NCBI GenBank assembly: GCA_001871475.1
Contig: MNVE01000002.1
Location: 124,001 to 188,000 of the forward strand
Length of the DNA: 64,000 nt
Source of the DNA: Candidatus Micrarchaeota archaeon CG1_02_47_40
GTDB lineage: Archaea > Micrarchaeota > Micrarchaeia > Anstonellales > CG1-02-47-40
Direction of reading: 5' to 3'
Shown here: piece by piece, positions 30,847-38,948 of the stretch
Layout of the letters: each line of letters starts with the position of its first letter
Position numbering within the stretch: the stretch's first letter is position 1
Made by a program: the position numbers and the translations under genes
Notes under the pieces: generated by a model
Told to the model about the DNA's origin: nothing
Seen by the model: only the letters and a program-made list of their open reading frames with translations
The model's database searches: none

Positions 30847-32919
30847 ATGGCAGATGCTCCTCAAATGGCGCAGACTCGCAAAACTACTCTAAAGAACGAA
30901 GGCGAGAAAACAAAGAAGATAGCGGAAAAAACGAAGGATTTCGTGAAAAATTTAGTTAAGGCAGGAGGGAAAAAATGCGCAGGTCAAGACAGGGAACAAG
31001 AAAAAAAAGAAAAAGCAAAAACAGAGCCAACCCACAAAAACAAGGACGAAAAGCCAAATCAATTTTCATCTTCTCTTTCCCAATACGAAAATGAAAATAC
31101 GCCCGAAACGCAGAGGCAACACATCCACAACAACATAATGCAAAGCATAACCGACTCCAATGCGAATCTGCGGATAGACAACATAAAGGAACTTGCCAGT
31201 ACGTATAGTGAAGCCGCATGGGTTTTTCTCAAGGAAGTTGCAAAAGATACAAAATTTATGGGAGAATATGCGAATAGGCATTTTATGATGTGGCAGACAG
31301 CAAAAGTCATTGGCAAAAGCAATTTTAAAGAAGCCGCGGATGAACTAAATAAACTTCTTCCAAAAGAAACAGATGATAAACTTATTCCAAAAGAAATCAA
31401 TGAGCTAAAGGGGCGCCTTTTGAATTTCATGCAGGAAAATCTTCAGAAAAAGGGAATAGAAGGCAGCCTCTCCTTTGAAAACTCCGTTCTCACCCATTCA
31501 TTACTTTCACGCGCAGAAAATATTCCACCGCAGGAATTTTCTCCCAAGAGCGGAATGATGCCTGCAAGTCAGTCGTTAGAAACATCTGCCGTCATTCAGG
31601 TGCCGCAGTTTTCAGAAGTCTATCTATCTCGGCAGGAAAGTGCATCGCCTCTCCAAAACCCTTCCGACTCGGTTTCCCTTGAGCTCGTTGCAAAAATACG
31701 CGAGGAGATGGCAAGGAAAATGCGGGAGGAAAAGGCGAAAACAGCACAACCAAAGAAAAATCTCGAACCGCACGCGCGGGAACAGGAAACCAAACCACCA
31801 AAGCGCACGGTCGAGTTGCAAAGCGCCGCAATCCAAAGGCAAATACCTCTAATTGCCGACAAGGCTGAATTCGAAAAAACCATCATCGAACTTTACAGGA
31901 AATTCAGCACTCCCTCAAAAATCGGGAAGAGCCGCCAGTCAAAAAGCGGAATTAAGGTGGCAAAAAGTGAGTTTGAAATGCCAAAAAGAGAAGAGAAGGG
32001 GGAAAGGCAAAAAACGGCGGAAAAAAAGACAAGGTTGGCAGAAAAGAAACAACCTAAAAAATGGCACGCAAAAAAGGCGGAAGAGCCAAAAACGGAAAAA
32101 TCCAAAAAAGAAAAAACGAAGTCAGAAACAAGGGCAAAAATACCCAAAAAAGAGGAAAAACCGGCTGAAAAGCCCAAAAAAGAGGAAAAAACCGCTGAAA
32201 AAAAGGAGAGTCAAAGGCAGAAGGAAAAAACCGCACAGAAAATGGAAAAGAAAACTATTCAGGAAAAAAATCAGGTGGAAAAACCCAAAAAGCAAGAAAC
32301 TGCAAAGAAAAAACAGGAGGAAAAAACGGCAAGGAAGCAAGAAGAAAGGCAGGGGGAAAAACACTCAAAAAAGGCGCAGAAGGAAAGAATGCAAGCAAAA
32401 ACAAAGGCAGAAAAATCAGAAGGCAAGAAGCGCCGGGAACGGGATGAGAAAAAGGCAGGAAAACAAAAAGAAAAGCAAACTTCCCAGAAGAAAAAGGAGG
32501 AAAAAGCAAAGGAAAAGCAGGCTCTTCAAGGAGAAAAAGGGCAATCCAAAAAGCAGGCAAAAGAAAAGAAGCAATCCGAAAAAGGGCAGGCAGAAAAAGA
32601 AAAAACGCAGGCAGGGGCAAAGGCAAGCAAATCCAAACGGGAAAAAGGGCTGGCGCAAGCAAAGCCGAAAAAGCCTGCTAAAAAGCGTGTGCGCAAGGAA
32701 GAAGGGGAGAAAGCAAAAAAGCACACGGCAAAAGAAGAACCCTCAAAAAATCAAAAGAAAGGAAAGCATGAAAAAAAGGCAAGAAGGGGCAAAGAAATCC
32801 AAGGCAAAGGGAAAACCCTCTCAAAAAAGGGGCAAAATCCATCTCAATTCCGCAAGAATGCGCAAATCTCCCTCTCCTTTTTAATTTTTCCCTGTTTAAT
32901 CCTGCATGGGGTGGTGTGA
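30847..32919 (+). CDS. Large Lys/Glu-rich low-complexity protein
   Basis: I do not recognise this 690-residue protein. Residues about 75-200 look folded and helical, perhaps HEAT-like (AAWVFLKEVAKDTKFMGEYANRHFMMWQTAKVIG). Residues about 270-355 are mixed. From about 380 to 660 it is almost entirely Lys, Glu, Gln, Arg and Ala, with repeats of the type PKKEEKPAEK. The end is oddly hydrophobic (SLSFLIFPCLILHGVV). The low-complexity part has many A-runs and could be prone to slippage, and other frames also stay open there, so the C-terminus is less certain. The stop abuts the next gene's ATG. A nucleic-acid-binding or intrinsically disordered role is a guess. Confidence 0.65.
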   Translation: MADAPQMAQTRKTTLKNEGEKTKKIAEKTKDFVKNLVKAGGKKCAGQDREQEKKEKAKTEPTHKNKDEKPNQFSSSLSQYENENTPETQRQHIHNNIMQSITDSNANLRIDNIKELASTYSEAAWVFLKEVAKDTKFMGEYANRHFMMWQTAKVIGKSNFKEAADELNKLLPKETDDKLIPKEINELKGRLLNFMQENLQKKGIEGSLSFENSVLTHSLLSRAENIPPQEFSPKSGMMPASQSLETSAVIQVPQFSEVYLSRQESASPLQNPSDSVSLELVAKIREEMARKMREEKAKTAQPKKNLEPHAREQETKPPKRTVELQSAAIQRQIPLIADKAEFEKTIIELYRKFSTPSKIGKSRQSKSGIKVAKSEFEMPKREEKGERQKTAEKKTRLAEKKQPKKWHAKKAEEPKTEKSKKEKTKSETRAKIPKKEEKPAEKPKKEEKTAEKKESQRQKEKTAQKMEKKTIQEKNQVEKPKKQETAKKKQEEKTARKQEERQGEKHSKKAQKERMQAKTKAEKSEGKKRRERDEKKAGKQKEKQTSQKKKEEKAKEKQALQGEKGQSKKQAKEKKQSEKGQAEKEKTQAGAKASKSKREKGLAQAKPKKPAKKRVRKEEGEKAKKHTAKEEPSKNQKKGKHEKKARRGKEIQGKGKTLSKKGQNPSQFRKNAQISLSFLIFPCLILHGVV

Positions 32920-33348
32920 ATGGGAAAGGCAGAATTAATCGGCATGTTGAATAAGGCTCTTGAGTTTGAGCACGCGGCAAGGGTGCAGTATCTTTCGCAC
33001 GCGAAAATAGCCGCAGGAAGGGACAGCGAGCCTATAGTCAAACGGCTTGAGGAAATAGCAGGAGATGAAGAGAAGCACGAAGGGCTTTTCCGCGACTGCC
33101 TTGAGATACTGGACGCAACTCCTTCAATGGGAATTGAAAAGGTTTATAGTGCGAATGGCACGGACGAGATACTAAAAGTGAATCTGAAAGGGGAAAAGGA
33201 AGCGGTTGATTTCTACAGGAAAATAGTGGAAGAGCTAAAGAAAAGCAGGGATGAACTCCCCTACGAATACGAATTCATAGAGCACAAGGTGCGCCACGTA
33301 ATAATGGACGAGGAGGAGCACATACTGGAAATAAAGAACATTCTTTAG
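32920..33348 (+). CDS. Ferritin-like diiron protein
   Basis: This 142-residue four-helix protein has the ligands of a ferritin/bacterioferritin-like diiron site: Glu in LEFEHAARVQYLSHA (helix 1), ExxH in GDEEKHEGLF (helix 2), Glu in GEKEAVDFYRKIVEEL (helix 3) and ExxH in MDEEEHILEIK (helix 4). Such proteins store iron, reduce peroxide or oxidise substrates. The ATG directly follows the previous stop codon, with GGGGTGGTGT upstream as a possible ribosome binding site. LysS lies 22 bases downstream. The exact subfamily (rubrerythrin-like without rubredoxin, or bacterioferritin-like) is uncertain. Confidence 0.82.
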   Translation: MGKAELIGMLNKALEFEHAARVQYLSHAKIAAGRDSEPIVKRLEEIAGDEEKHEGLFRDCLEILDATPSMGIEKVYSANGTDEILKVNLKGEKEAVDFYRKIVEELKKSRDELPYEYEFIEHKVRHVIMDEEEHILEIKNIL

Positions 33349-33370
33349 GCGTTAGAGGGAAAAGGATAGC

Positions 33371-34984
33371 ATGGAAGAAGAGAAAAAAAGCCTTTTTTGG
33401 GCTGACCAACTGGCAAGGCAGACAATAGAAAGGGGTAAAAGGGAAGGAAGAACCCCCAATATCAAATGCCAGCAAACCCCGTCAGGAGGAAAGCATATAG
33501 GCAATTTAAATGACGTCCTGCGCGCCTATTTCGTCTACAAATCAATAATTGAGAAAGGGGAAAGATGCGATTTCGTGCACGGCTCTGACGACCGCGACCC
33601 GCTCAAGGACATTCCCGCAAAAATAATGGATTTGGAGGGAAAATGGCATTCTTCAGGCGAATTCCAGTCAATACAGAATTATCTTGGGCACCCCCTCTGC
33701 CATGTTCCGGACCCGTTCGGATGCTGTCAGAGTTGGAGCAGGCATTTCACGAAAATATGGATGGAAGGCATAGAACAGTTGGATGTGCATCCCGAACTGT
33801 ATTACAATGACGATTTATACAAAGAGGGAAAATTTGACAGGTATGTTGAGACTGTTTTCAGGAAAAAAGAAGAAGTCTCAAAAATAGTGCAGGAATTCCA
33901 GGGAAGCAAGCAGGAAGGATACATTCCCTTTGATGCAATCTGCCCAAAATGCGGAATGCTTACAAATGTTAATGGGTTTGATTTGGAAAAAAAAACAGTT
34001 TCCTTTGTATGCGGAGGAAAGGCGATTAAAGAGAAAAAGACGCAAGGATGCGGCTTTGAAGGGGAAGCGCCCTGGAGAGAAGGAAAACTGCAATGGAGGT
34101 TTGAATGGCCCGCCTTGTGGTGCATCTGGAACACGGCTTACGAGCCGTTTGGAAAGGACCATTGGGAGGGAAGCTGGAAGAGCGGCGTGGAGATAATGAA
34201 GAGGGTTTACGAGGTTGAGCCGCCGATTCCCTTCGTGTATGAATTCTTCCTTGTAAATGGAAAGAAGATGAGCGCGAGCAAAGGTAACGTGTATGTCGTG
34301 CAGGACATGCTGAAGGTAATGGAGAAGGAGGCTTTCCTTTTCTTCTATGCGAAAAGGCCGGAGAAGCAGAGGGACTTGGAGTTGGGGGAAATTTACAGAT
34401 TAATAGACGAGTTTGACCTTGCCGAGAGGATTTATTTCAACCAGGCAGAGGACAGGAGCGAAAACCGGGAGGAGAACACGAAAAGGATGTATGACATGAG
34501 CGTTCCGGAAAAGCCCCGCGCCTGCCCAAAGAGGATAAATTACTCATTTGCCTCCTCCCTTGCGCAGGTTTATAATATTGATGAATGCATGAAGAGGCTG
34601 AAAGAGCTCGGGCATGTTTCGGAAAGCCCGCTTGATGAGAAGCTTGCACGAGAGCGCTTGGAATTGGCCAGCTTCTGGGCAGAAAATTACGCGCCCCCGG
34701 AAATGAGGGTTAAGGTAAATGCGAAAGAAGAGGCGCAGAAAATAAGAGAGGGAATGGATGCGGGCGTGAAGGAAGTTCTGATTGAATTTGCGCTTCTTTT
34801 GGATGAGGAAGAGAAAGAATTATATGAAAAAATGAAAGGGGAGTGCAAAGAGAAAGGAGTTGAGATGGCAAAATTCTTTGAATCCGCTTACACGGCGCTT
34901 CTCTCAAAAAACAAGGGGCCGAGATTAATTCCCTTTGCAAAAGCTCTTGGGAAGGAAAGAGTGATGGAGCTGATGGGGGCTTAA
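33371..34984 (+). CDS. lysS: Lysyl-tRNA synthetase, class I
   Basis: This is the archaeal-type class I LysRS, which charges tRNA-Lys. The HIGH-like motif is SGGKHIGN (about residues 37-44) and the KMSKS-like motif is KKMSASKGN (about 299-307). A zinc-type insertion with CPKCGMLTNVNG and a later CGGKAIKEKKTQGCGF lies between them. The length of 537 residues is usual. The C-terminal helical domain reads the anticodon. Its own substrate gene, an intron-containing tRNA-Lys(UUU), is about 600 bases downstream. Its stop overlaps the convergent unknown gene by 4 bases. Confidence 0.96.
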   Translation: MEEEKKSLFWADQLARQTIERGKREGRTPNIKCQQTPSGGKHIGNLNDVLRAYFVYKSIIEKGERCDFVHGSDDRDPLKDIPAKIMDLEGKWHSSGEFQSIQNYLGHPLCHVPDPFGCCQSWSRHFTKIWMEGIEQLDVHPELYYNDDLYKEGKFDRYVETVFRKKEEVSKIVQEFQGSKQEGYIPFDAICPKCGMLTNVNGFDLEKKTVSFVCGGKAIKEKKTQGCGFEGEAPWREGKLQWRFEWPALWCIWNTAYEPFGKDHWEGSWKSGVEIMKRVYEVEPPIPFVYEFFLVNGKKMSASKGNVYVVQDMLKVMEKEAFLFFYAKRPEKQRDLELGEIYRLIDEFDLAERIYFNQAEDRSENREENTKRMYDMSVPEKPRACPKRINYSFASSLAQVYNIDECMKRLKELGHVSESPLDEKLARERLELASFWAENYAPPEMRVKVNAKEEAQKIREGMDAGVKEVLIEFALLLDEEEKELYEKMKGECKEKGVEMAKFFESAYTALLSKNKGPRLIPFAKALGKERVMELMGA

Positions 34985-35526
34985 CCCCCTTCCACAGAAA
35001 TTACCTGCATTGTTATCGCTTCATCCGATACGCTTGCAATTCCAAACTGTGCCTCTTTCTTATTGCCAAAAAGCGGGCGCACGCAGAATACTCCGCCTGC
35101 TTCTGCGTTTATTGCGCTTCTCGTGGCAAAATTGTTTTGAGGCGCATACCCTTTGGGAATGTCGGCGCATGCAAAAGGATAAATCTCAAAGGGCTTCCCT
35201 TCATAAATTCCTTCTATCTCATCCCGCAGGAAAGAGGCGTCCGAAAGCAGATAAAGGGGCTTTTCATTGAAGTGCATCGTATTTGCGGGAAAATGAATGT
35301 AAAAGAGAGGCGCCCCCTCAAACACTTCAATGGAATTCTCCTGCATCACATTATTGTATGCAAACGAATTGTTCAGTGCAATATACCCCCCCGGCATAAG
35401 GGGCTTAAACTCGCTTTCCTTCGGAAAAAGAAGGGAATACTCGGTTAAAGTGAATATGCCGGCTCCCAAAATAACAATAAAAAAGGCGATTTCGCCAATA
35501 CCTATGGGATTATATGCAACTTTCAC
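34981..35526 (-). CDS. Single-pass membrane-anchored protein of unknown function
   Basis: I do not recognise this 181-residue protein. It has one N-terminal hydrophobic segment (IGEIAFFIVILGAGIFTLTEY, about residues 10-30) and then a beta-rich extracytoplasmic domain with segments such as MPGGYIALNNSFAYNNVM and APLFYIHFPANTMHF. Two cysteines (ACADIP and GVFCVRP) could form a disulphide. It is convergent with lysS, overlapping it by 4 bases, and divergent from the tRNA-Lys gene. There is no clue to partners. Confidence 0.72.
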   Translation of the reverse strand: MKVAYNPIGIGEIAFFIVILGAGIFTLTEYSLLFPKESEFKPLMPGGYIALNNSFAYNNVMQENSIEVFEGAPLFYIHFPANTMHFNEKPLYLLSDASFLRDEIEGIYEGKPFEIYPFACADIPKGYAPQNNFATRSAINAEAGGVFCVRPLFGNKKEAQFGIASVSDEAITMQVISVEGG

Positions 35527-35583
35527 GATAAATGAGTAGGCGGAAAAGGTTAAAAGGGAATGCGAAAAAATACTACAACTTGC

Positions 35584-35713
35584 GGGCTCGTAACTCAGTT
35601 TGGCTAGAGTGTCTGGCTTTTAATCCACTATTCCGGTGAAGAAACCAGAAAGCCGTGGGTTCAAAAGCATATGGGGTTCCACTCCCCAGAATTTGAAAAT
35701 CCCACCGAGCCCG
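35584..35713 (+). tRNA. tRNA-Lys(UUU) with two introns
   Basis: The exons fold into a 75-base tRNA. The acceptor stem is GGGCTCG/CGAGCCC with discriminator G73, then T8 A9, D arm ACTC/GAGT, anticodon stem TCTGG/CCAGA with loop CTTTTAA (anticodon UUU), variable AAGCC and T arm GTGGG-TTCAAAT-CCCAC. Intron 1 is 35623-35643 (21 bases) at the canonical 37/38 site, with a 4-bp central helix CTTT/GAAG and 3-base bulges. Intron 2 is 35666-35699 (34 bases) inside the T loop at 59/60, with central helix TTCA/TGAA, bulges AA^A and AA^T and an internal GGGG/CCCC hairpin. No CCA is encoded. Confidence 0.9.
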
Positions 35714-35738
35714 TATTTATTTTCTCAAAGTGCATTTT

Positions 35739-36395
35739 ATGGAAAAGATTTTTGAAAATGTGTTTTTAGTGCAGGGAAAGATTGCCACCAAAAACTTAGC
35801 GGAAGGAAGCAAGGTATATGGGGAGAGGCTTGTAAGGGAAAGGGAAGGGGAATACCGGATTTGGGATTTGTACAGAAGCAAGCTTGCGGCGGCAATAAGG
35901 AAAGGGTTGAAAGAGCTGCCAATAAAAGAAGGGAGCAGGGTGCTTTATCTGGGTGCGGCAAGCGGCACAACCGCATCGCACGTTTCAGACATTGTAGGGG
36001 AGAAGGGAGTCGTTTTCTGCATTGAATTTGCGCAGCGCTCAATAAGGGATTTGATTGGCATATGCGAGAAAAGGAAAAACATGGCGCCTATTCTGGCTGA
36101 CGCAAGAAAGCCGCGGGATTACTCCGATATAGGGCAGGTTGATGTGATATATGAGGATGTGGCGCAGCCAAATCAGGATGAAATTCTTCTTGCAAATGCA
36201 AAGGCTTTTCTCAAAAAAGGCGGGTTTGCGATGATTGCGATAAAGTCGCAGAGCATTGACGTTACCGCCGCGCCAAAGAAAATGTACGAGCAGGTGAAAG
36301 TTAATTTACAGGGGGATTTCGAAATCCTGCAGGAGATAGAGCTTTCCCCCTTTGACAAGGACCATCTTTTCCTTCTTTTAAGGAAAAAGGATTAG
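35739..36395 (+). CDS. flpA: Fibrillarin-like rRNA/tRNA 2'-O-methyltransferase
   Basis: Fibrillarin is the methyltransferase of archaeal box C/D sRNPs; it works with Nop5 and L7Ae. The SAM-binding segment VLYLGAASGTTASHVSDIVG is at about residues 69-88. EFAQRSIRDLIG follows, then the catalytic-site segments DVIYEDVAQPNQ and AMIAIKSQSID, and the C-terminal FDKDHLFLLL. The length of 218 residues is normal. ATG 35739 is preferred over the GTG at 35730. It begins 25 bases after the tRNA-Lys gene on the same strand, so they may share a transcript. Its end overlaps the convergent PP-loop gene by 4 bases. Confidence 0.95.
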   Translation: MEKIFENVFLVQGKIATKNLAEGSKVYGERLVREREGEYRIWDLYRSKLAAAIRKGLKELPIKEGSRVLYLGAASGTTASHVSDIVGEKGVVFCIEFAQRSIRDLIGICEKRKNMAPILADARKPRDYSDIGQVDVIYEDVAQPNQDEILLANAKAFLKKGGFAMIAIKSQSIDVTAAPKKMYEQVKVNLQGDFEILQEIELSPFDKDHLFLLLRKKD

Positions 36396-37171
36396 AATGG
36401 CGGATTGGAGCGGTAAGAAACCCCTTTCACCCCCTCTCCAAACTCCTTTAAGAGAATTTTGTGCACTCCGCTTCCATACTGCATTGCTTTTTTCGGGCGG
36501 GTGTAAGCTGTTTTTGGCACTCCAAGGAGTTTTGCCGCCTCCCTTAAGAGGGGTTTTTTGTTTTTTCTGCTTCCAAGGCGTGCGGAAAGAGGCAGCGAGA
36601 GGGCAAAGGAGGAAAGGGGCTGATAAAGGAAAGGGTAGAGTGTAGAAATTCCAAACTCTCCTGCAACCGCATCCAATCTTTTGCAGTCCCTTTCCTTAAG
36701 CGTTTCAACTTCCCACGAGAGTATTTTCTGCAAATCCATTCCCTCTTCCAGATACTCAAAATAGCGTCCGTACCCTATGAACACTTCTTCCGCTCCGCTT
36801 CCAAGCATAATGGTTTCAAAACCGCGCTCGCGCGCCTTTTCGCAGACAAAATAAAGAGGCACCATCAGCTCCACTTTCAGCAGTTCCCCCGGCATTATCT
36901 TTTTGCATTTCTCATATGTGGAAAGTATTTGCTCTTTATCCATGATTACGGTTTCATGGGGCAAACCCATTTCTCCTGCTACTTCCCTTGCCGCTTTCAC
37001 ATCAGCGCTTTTTTCCGTTCCCGCAGTAATGAGCAAAACCTCCGCTTTCTGTGAGGCGATTTTCGCGAGTGTGGCGCTGTCAAGCCCGCCTGAAAAGGGA
37101 ACCGCAACCTTCTTTGGGAGGTTTGCATAAACCGCTTCCTTGAGCAATTCTGCAATTTTTTGTGCGTGCAT
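36392..37171 (-). CDS. PP-loop ATPase, asparagine synthetase-like domain
   Basis: This 259-residue protein is a stand-alone PP-loop (ATP pyrophosphatase) domain. VAVPFSGGLDSATLAKIA at about residues 21-38 is the adenylating loop. LLITAGTEKSADVKAAREVA and the loop MLGSGAEEVFIGYGRYFEY (compare the GxGxDE segment of AsnB) follow. There is no N-terminal glutaminase domain, so ammonia or another donor would be used. It may adenylate a carboxylate or a tRNA base. The frame is open upstream to 37291, but that part is the tRNA-Arg gene, so ATG 37171 is used. It begins 23 bases after the tRNA-Arg end on the same strand. Confidence 0.85.
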   Translation of the reverse strand: MHAQKIAELLKEAVYANLPKKVAVPFSGGLDSATLAKIASQKAEVLLITAGTEKSADVKAAREVAGEMGLPHETVIMDKEQILSTYEKCKKIMPGELLKVELMVPLYFVCEKARERGFETIMLGSGAEEVFIGYGRYFEYLEEGMDLQKILSWEVETLKERDCKRLDAVAGEFGISTLYPFLYQPLSSFALSLPLSARLGSRKNKKPLLREAAKLLGVPKTAYTRPKKAMQYGSGVHKILLKEFGEGVKGVSYRSNPPF

Positions 37172-37193
37172 AGTACTCCTCAAAAACAAAAAG

Positions 37194-37398
37194 CGGGCCC
37201 GGTGAGATTTGAACTCACGACCTTCACCTTTCTTCACAAACTCCTTTGCAAATAGCAGGACCGAAGATTTCATTTCAAAAGTTTCAACCATTCTCTTTTT
37301 CTTTTGGAGTGAAACCCTCAGAACCTTTTCTTTTTTCCAAAAAGAAAAGGTTATATGGGTAGGAGAGTGCCGCTCTATCCAAGCTGAGCTACGAGCCC
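37194..37398 (-). tRNA. tRNA-Arg(CCU) with a 130-base intron
   Basis: The exons give a 75-base tRNA: acceptor GGGCTCG/CGGGCCC (one G-U), D arm GCTC-AGCTTGGATA-GAGC, anticodon stem GCACT/GGTGA (27-43 mismatched, 31-39 G-U) with loop CTCCTA+A (anticodon CCU), variable AGGTC, T arm GTGAG-TTCAAAT-CTCAC, and G73. The intron is 37230-37359, at 37/38. Its 3' end GTGAAGAA^A is identical to that of intron 1 in tRNA-Lys and pairs with three of four loop bases. Inside is a perfect 13-bp hairpin at 37322-37352. The intron is unusually long for an archaeal tRNA. An internal GGAG pairs fully with the loop CTCC, so a competing 3' site cannot be excluded. Confidence 0.82.
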
Positions 37399-37436
37399 TT
37401 ACGATATTTATTGAAGAAACTATTTAAAAAGGTAAA

Positions 37437-38045
37437 ATGGCAAGTCTGTATATGCCAGAACCAAAGGAAGTTGCACCTTATCTTTTTTACATGGCTTTCA
37501 TGCTCCTCTTCTGCTCCCTTATCTTTGCAATTCCTCTCCTGCAGATGCAAAAAACCCCTCTTTCCGGCTACGCATACTCTGCATTTTCATACACGTGCCA
37601 TCAGCTCAACGCGCGCTCCCTGTGCATATTTGAAAGAGGAGGGAATTTTGCCCTTGAGGACTGCGCGAATGAGGGAGAGAATGGCATTCACGCAATACAT
37701 GAGCGAACTGCCGAAGTTGAAAAAAACGGAGAAATCGGCTACAAACTCCCGGTATGCGCGCGTGACATAGGGATTTATTTCGGAATGCTTCTTGGCGGGT
37801 TTCTGCTGCCCTTCCTTTTGGGAGTAAAGCGCACCGAAATACCAAACAAGTGGCTTTTTGTAATTGCACTCATCCCTATGGCGCTTGACGGGGGCACCCA
37901 ATTAATCGGCTTGAGGGAAAGCACCAACTTTCTGCGCATAATCACCGGCGCAATAGTAGGAGTAGCAATGCCTTTTTATATTATCCCGATTTTAAACGAA
38001 TTGACTGGTGGGTTATTTGCAAATAAGAGAGGTTCTTCCAAGTGA
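37437..38045 (+). CDS. DUF2085 membrane protein
   Basis: This 202-residue membrane protein matches the DUF2085 family of unknown function. The family pattern is visible: YTCHQLNARSLCIFERGG (the CHQ-x(n)-RS segment), then LPVCARDIGIYFGMLLGG (the PLCARCxGIYxG segment, here with D for the second C), and three or four further helices including IALIPMALDGGTQLIG. An insertion of about 30 charged residues lies between the two Cys segments. It is coupled to the next gene: its TGA overlaps that gene's GTG start (GTGA). The role may involve metal or disulphide chemistry at the membrane; that is a guess. Confidence 0.82.
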   Translation: MASLYMPEPKEVAPYLFYMAFMLLFCSLIFAIPLLQMQKTPLSGYAYSAFSYTCHQLNARSLCIFERGGNFALEDCANEGENGIHAIHERTAEVEKNGEIGYKLPVCARDIGIYFGMLLGGFLLPFLLGVKRTEIPNKWLFVIALIPMALDGGTQLIGLRESTNFLRIITGAIVGVAMPFYIIPILNELTGGLFANKRGSSK

Positions 38046-38827
38046 AATGCTACAAGCACCATGAAGAAGAGGCGGTTGGAATTTGCACCAACTGCGGCAA
38101 GGCAATCTGCCTAAACTGCACAAGGGAGAAAATGGGAAAATTGGTTTGCTTCAGGTGCGCAAACAAGGTGGATTACGAGGGTTTCAAATCAGACAGGCTG
38201 GTGAGCAAGGAGCTTTTATATGAATTTCGCAAATGGGAAGAGCTTCACAAGGATGAGGGGAAGGGAAGATATGCGGGAGAAAAAAGATTCGGTCCAAACG
38301 AATTTTTAGGCGGGCTTTCGACTTTAATGAAACTGGTTTTTCCCCACGACCCCCGGCTGCCGGTAATGAAAGAGCACGGAGTGGATATGATAATGCCCAT
38401 ACTCCTTGGCGGGCTTGTGGCGGGCGTGCTTGCAAGCGTGCCTGTAATCAACCTCCTCTTCTTCCTGACCGTTCCCATAGGTGCTGCGGCGGCAATCGCC
38501 TTCCTGCGCCTTGAGGGGTATTTCCAGTACCGCATAAGCGAGGCAGAGGGGCTGAAGGTGGGAATTCTTTCAGGAATAGCTGCCGCAATCGTATCCATTT
38601 TCATCGCAGCCACCTTTGCCACCTTCTTTGCCGAGAACACATTTCTGATTCTCAACGGCACTTTCCCGAACATTCCGACGCAGGAGATGGAGGGGATGAT
38701 GAAAATAGTCGGGCTGAACAGGCATCTTTCTCTTGACGGCATAATTGAAATGTTCAGCATTAATCTGGTGCTCTTCTCATTCTTCGGGGGAGCGGGAGGG
38801 CTTTTCTTTGCGGAGAAGATGAAATAA
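38042..38827 (+). CDS. B-box-like zinc finger membrane protein
   Basis: This 261-residue protein starts with a zinc-binding segment, CYKHHEEEAVGICTNCGKAI followed by CLNCTREKMGKLVCFRC, resembling a prokaryotic B-box. A charged linker of about 50 residues follows. Three or four transmembrane helices (IMPILLGGLVAGVLASVPVINLL, LFFLTVPIGAAAAIAFLRL, VGILSGIAAAIVSIFIAATF and a C-terminal LVLFSFFGGAGGLFFAEKM) form a Yip1-like or DUF4013-like membrane part. The GTG start overlaps the DUF2085 stop. It ends 121 bases before the hsdM operon promoter and belongs to the core genome, not to that island. Confidence 0.78.
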   Translation: MKCYKHHEEEAVGICTNCGKAICLNCTREKMGKLVCFRCANKVDYEGFKSDRLVSKELLYEFRKWEELHKDEGKGRYAGEKRFGPNEFLGGLSTLMKLVFPHDPRLPVMKEHGVDMIMPILLGGLVAGVLASVPVINLLFFLTVPIGAAAAIAFLRLEGYFQYRISEAEGLKVGILSGIAAAIVSIFIAATFATFFAENTFLILNGTFPNIPTQEMEGMMKIVGLNRHLSLDGIIEMFSINLVLFSFFGGAGGLFFAEKMK

Positions 38828-38905
38828 ACCGATATGCACTATGCTTTTCATAATATATAAATAACTTTTTATTTCATTTATCTGATTAAGGAAAGGTAAG
38901 AAAGG

Positions 38906-38942
38906 TTTATATACCTCCTCCTCCAAATTCTACACGGGAGGT
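38906..38942 (+). promoter_or_regulatory. Promoter and ribosome binding site of the hsd operon
   Basis: TTTATATA at 38906-38913 preceded by AAAGG is a good archaeal TATA/BRE. GGGAGGT at 38936-38942 is a strong ribosome binding site six bases before the hsdM ATG (38949). Only the first gene has its own promoter; the following ones overlap or nearly touch. Confidence 0.7.
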
Positions 38943-38948
38943 TGTTCT

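Noticed and set aside
31853-32884. Second long plus-strand frame rich in Lys and Arg inside the Lys/Glu-rich gene
   Set aside because: It is the +1 shadow of A-rich repeats; it starts inside the longer frame, lacks a ribosome binding site and has no folded region.
37171-37291. N-terminal extension of the PP-loop protein
   Set aside because: The extension is a translation of the tRNA-Arg 3' half and intron; the family start is at 37171.
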